Below are positions 14,656 through 16,567 of a stretch of 16,567 bases of DNA, one piece after another. Below the pieces are notes generated by a model. The model ran no database searches, had not been told where the DNA came from, and saw only the letters and a list, made by a program, of their open reading frames with translations. Position 1 is the stretch's first letter. Each line of letters starts with the position of its first letter. The stretch is from an uncultured Sphingorhabdus sp. (GTDB taxonomy: Bacteria; Pseudomonadota; Alphaproteobacteria; Sphingomonadales; Sphingomonadaceae). The stretch lies in contig CALMYW010000526.1 of assembly GCA_937873665.1 (NCBI GenBank), forward strand, positions 1 to 16,567. Reading direction: 5' to 3'. Made by a program: the position numbers and the translations under genes.

Positions 14656-15215
14656 TTTCCAAGTATCCGGGCTTCCAACAATTCCCGCGCCAAACCGGCC
14701 TCTCTTGGCCCGCCGACGCGTATCGCGTCGGTGAGCGCTAGATAGCCATAGAGCCGCACGTCTTTCAGCGCGGCTTCGGGCGCGGACCGGAACAAGGGCT
14801 TGATCGCAGGTCCGCGCTTTTGGCCTTCTGGATGCGGCCATATATAGATGTCTTCGCCCGCGCTGACGATCTGACCTTCGAGCGATGGGGCGGCAAACGC
14901 CGTCGGAATGCCTCGCTGTGGCGCGCCAGGTTTGACCGGAAATGCATATTTCAGGCCGTGCAGTGCAAACTCGGCCAGACTGCGTCGATTGACCCTGACA
15001 ACTCCCTGCATCCGGGCGGCCAGTTTGGCGTCAACGCTGCGTTTGAGCGAGGCGGCAATTTCGGTTTTGCTGATGCCCAATGATGCTTCCAGACTGCGAA
15101 CCGCATATGGATCAGTGCTGCCGGATGGTCCACCATGACCTTCAATGCGGTTCAAGCCCTCTTGCTCTTCCAGGCTGAGGAGCTTGAAGAGGATCACAAT
15201 ATCCTGACTTTTCAT
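14652..15215 (-). CDS. Winged-helix regulator/antitoxin partner of the nucleotidyltransferase
   Basis: I chose the second of two adjacent ATGs (15215) because GAGG then sits five bases upstream; ATG 15218 is equally in frame, and the open frame to 15284 runs through the promoter. The 187-aa product opens MKSQDIVILFKLLSLEEQ. AVRSLEASLGISKTEIAASL is a clear helix-turn-helix, followed by a wing-like RMQGVVRVNRRSLAEF. A C-terminal domain follows with KYAFPVKPGAPQRGIPTAFA and a helical end. AbiEi-type antitoxins likewise join a winged helix to a C-terminal domain and repress their own operon; the palindrome at the promoter fits. It is not a confident AbiEi homologue by sequence. Confidence 0.72.
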   Translation of the reverse strand: MKSQDIVILFKLLSLEEQEGLNRIEGHGGPSGSTDPYAVRSLEASLGISKTEIAASLKRSVDAKLAARMQGVVRVNRRSLAEFALHGLKYAFPVKPGAPQRGIPTAFAAPSLEGQIVSAGEDIYIWPHPEGQKRGPAIKPLFRSAPEAALKDVRLYGYLALTDAIRVGGPREAGLARELLEARILGK

Positions 15216-15231
15216 CATAGCCTCACTTGCC

Positions 15232-15255
15232 GTCCTCTGTCCTAGGACTGCGGAC
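15232..15255. promoter_or_regulatory. Nested palindromic operator at the toxin-antitoxin promoter
   Basis: The pattern is GTCC-N3-GTCC-TA-GGAC-N3-GGAC, with a perfect 10-bp core GTCCTAGGAC at 15239-15248 and a second matching pair of half-sites outside it. It covers the expected transcription start, just beyond the -10 box. The regulator encoded 17 bases downstream is the obvious ligand. Confidence 0.65.
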
Positions 15256-15284
15256 AGATAGACGTCTGGCACAAGGCCTGTCAA
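15255..15284 (-). promoter_or_regulatory. Candidate promoter of the winged-helix/nucleotidyltransferase unit
   Basis: On the - strand a consensus -35 TTGACA (15279-15284) is followed after 18 bases by TATCTG (15255-15260) as -10. The -10 is weak, but the perfect -35, the distance to the start codon and the adjoining palindrome support it. Confidence 0.5.
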
Positions 15285-15463
15285 CGGGAACGGAGGCTCT
15301 GCATTGGGGGGGTGTTAATGGAGTAAGGCTAAGGAGCCTCGGTGGTCATGATTTTCTAGATGAAAATATGAAACATCTTGCAACAAATCAGCACTTCATG
15401 CTACATAATGAAAGTCCAAAAAGTCAGTGAAAGGACTCAAATAAATTCATCATTTGTAAAGTA

Positions 15464-15487
15464 GGGGCCTCGTTAGGGGCCTTTTTT
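15464..15487 (+). terminator. Terminator-like hairpin with T6 tract
   Basis: GGGGCCTCGTTAGGGGCC is followed by TTTTTT (15482-15487). The stem GG-CCT/AGG-CC has a two-base bulge around a CGTT loop. It would act on + strand transcripts, although no + strand gene is seen upstream, so it may belong to a small RNA or be a remnant of the integration site. Confidence 0.4.
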
Positions 15488-15496
15488 ATGTCCGCA

Positions 15497-15509
15497 TAGA
15501 CATTGTCTA
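15497..15509. repeat. 13-bp palindrome beside recombinase 3' end
   Basis: TAGACA-T-TGTCTA is a perfect palindrome around one central base, 15 bases beyond the recombinase stop. TGTCTA occurs again at about 15534-15539, inside the end of the gene. It could be part of an attachment site. Confidence 0.4.
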
Positions 15510-15523
15510 AGTCATTCAAATAG

Positions 15524-16512
15524 TTAGATTTTGTTGTCTAGTCCTCTTCTGGGCACCATTTCGGAGTCATCTGACTCCAAGTCTAAATTTCCATCTAAGT
15601 CATTGAACATCCTGAAAGGTATCGAGGCCACAGCGGTTCGATACCCCGTATCACGATGATAGACGATACGCGTCTCAAATGCGAGTTTCAGCACGGCTCG
15701 CTTGTCCTCTAATCTATTGGAAAACCAAAGCTTTTGCGGGTTTTCAAGAAACTCCATTGCGGTTCGATACGCGCCATCAAAATCGCGCAAGGGACGACCG
15801 CAATCCGCCACCTTTGCGCGCATTTCCGCTTTTTGAATCTCAAGCGCACGCAAGCGTTCTTCGTATGCTGAGATCAGCGTTGGCGAATCTGCATTCACGA
15901 TGCGATCCACCAGCGTTGTGACTTGGCTATCGATGCGCGCAGCCTCTGCAATGAGGTGAGCGCGGCTGCTTTCAGACGACTTCAAACGCGCATCCCAGAG
16001 ATCGCGGAACAGTTCGGACGCGAGCTGATACAGCTCCGGCGTAGGACGTAGCTGTTTGAGCAGATCGGCGAACTCGCTTTCCATCGCATCGCGACGGATC
16101 GACTTGCCCTTTGATGGGCAACCACGCGTCTGGCAGATGTAGTAAGGGAATTTCTGGCTACGTCCCTGCGACCAGCAGGACGTGATCGAATTGCCGCAAT
16201 CGGCACATTCGACAAAACCGCGCAGCGGAAAATCCATGCTGGTATCGATGCGCGTGAGCAGTTTTGGTTTGCCGTTCAGTCGTTCTTGAACGCGGCTGTA
16301 AGTGCCGAACGAGATCAGCGCCTCATGCTTGCCTTCGCGCATGTGAATGCCGTGATCGGGTGCATCGACCATGCCTGCATAGAGCGGACGATTGAGCAGT
16401 TCGAGAACACGCTCAATCGTAATGTGATTACAACGTGATTCTGGCCATACCGGATGCGCTTCGAGATAGCGCATAATCTCGGCTGGACCTTCGAAGCGCC
16501 CCGAGGCGTAAC
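15524..16512 (-). pseudogene. Large serine recombinase, N-terminally truncated
   Basis: About 330 residues of the C-terminal part remain. SYASGRFEGPAEIMRYLEAH is the end of the recombinase linker, followed by the Recombinase domain core (ITIERVLELLNRPLYAGMV), a zinc ribbon (CADCGNSITS...YICQTRGC) and a coiled-coil region with repeated Glu/Arg helices. The N-terminal resolvase domain with the catalytic serine is absent: upstream of about 16513 the sequence no longer resembles the family and an in-frame TAG follows at about 16535-16537. The ATG at 16474 is internal. Without the catalytic domain it cannot recombine DNA, unless the missing part is supplied beyond an inserted element. It probably once integrated this island. 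Confidence 0.85.
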
Positions 16513-16567
16513 TGAACCGCCCCGGGATTGCCGGAGGCTATTTGGTTTAAGTTACGCGGCCATGGGC
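16513..16567 (+). mobile_element. Probable insertion-sequence end (partial), disrupting the recombinase
   Basis: From 16513 the sequence begins TGAACCGCCCCGGGATTGCC, with a 5'-TG as in IS3-family ends, exactly where homology to the recombinase stops. An ATG at 16562 could start the first transposase frame. GCGTAACTGAACC (16506-16518) and GGTTTAAGTTACGC (16544-16557) also form an imperfect inverted repeat. The window ends here, so no transposase can be read and family assignment is tentative. Confidence 0.38.

Larger units (their letters stand above)
15285..15523. other. AT-rich intergenic region between promoter and recombinase end
   Basis: About 240 bp with clearly lower GC than the flanks and no supported gene; a 67-aa frame through it has no protein character. 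It contains a terminator-like sequence (15464-15487) and a 13-bp palindrome (15497-15509). Its position next to a serine recombinase makes it the place to look for an attachment-site half. Confidence 0.5.

Noticed and set aside
14656..14841. Longer start for the nucleotidyltransferase
   Set aside because: The extension lies wholly within the winged-helix gene; the ATGA overlap at 14652-14655 is the natural start.
15227..15430. A 67-residue + strand frame over the toxin promoter
   Set aside because: It covers the promoter and operator of the - strand unit, has no ribosome site and no protein character.

Overview
The window reads as an accessory (island or plasmid-like) segment of an alphaproteobacterium, most likely a member of the Sphingomonadales. 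This is inferred from the moderately high GC, the codon use, and the look of the MobF relaxase neighbourhood and the AlpA-type regulator. No rRNA, tRNA or core metabolic gene is present, so the taxonomic call is soft.

Left third (1-6640, + strand): a defence operon of six translationally coupled genes. In order: the C-terminal part of a type I DNA methyltransferase (hsdM, cut by the window edge), a four-helix membrane protein resembling the RipA family, a GIY-YIG nuclease-fold protein with a DUF4357-like tail, a two-TRD specificity subunit (hsdS), a SMC/OLD-like AAA ATPase and an HNH-like protein. The last two form a Septu/PtuAB-like pair. Every junction is a GTGA, ATGA or TGATG overlap, so the proteins are probably made together. 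No hsdR lies downstream of hsdS in the window.

Middle (6808-12550, - strand): a mobilization region. Reading leftward: an AlpA-type regulator, a 93-aa conserved-looking protein, a 350-bp region with a perfect 33-bp tandem duplication carrying a strong ribosome site, a small ribbon-helix-helix-like protein, a second RHH-like protein with a membrane anchor, and a MobF (TrwC/TraI) relaxase-helicase of about 965 aa. Directly behind the relaxase is a three-gene cassette: a 54-aa HTH protein, a 177-aa zeta-toxin kinase and a 60-aa protein. This probably stabilises the mobile element. No type IV secretion genes are visible, so the element looks mobilizable rather than self-transmissible within this window.

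Right part (12645-16567, - strand): a 377-aa membrane protein of unknown function. Then comes a two-gene unit of a winged-helix regulator and an AbiEii-like nucleotidyltransferase, with a consensus -35 box and a nested palindromic operator. An AT-rich intergenic stretch follows, then a large serine recombinase that has lost its catalytic N-terminus at what looks like an insertion-sequence end at about 16513. A site-specific integration module beside a relaxase and defence genes fits a decayed integrative mobilizable element.
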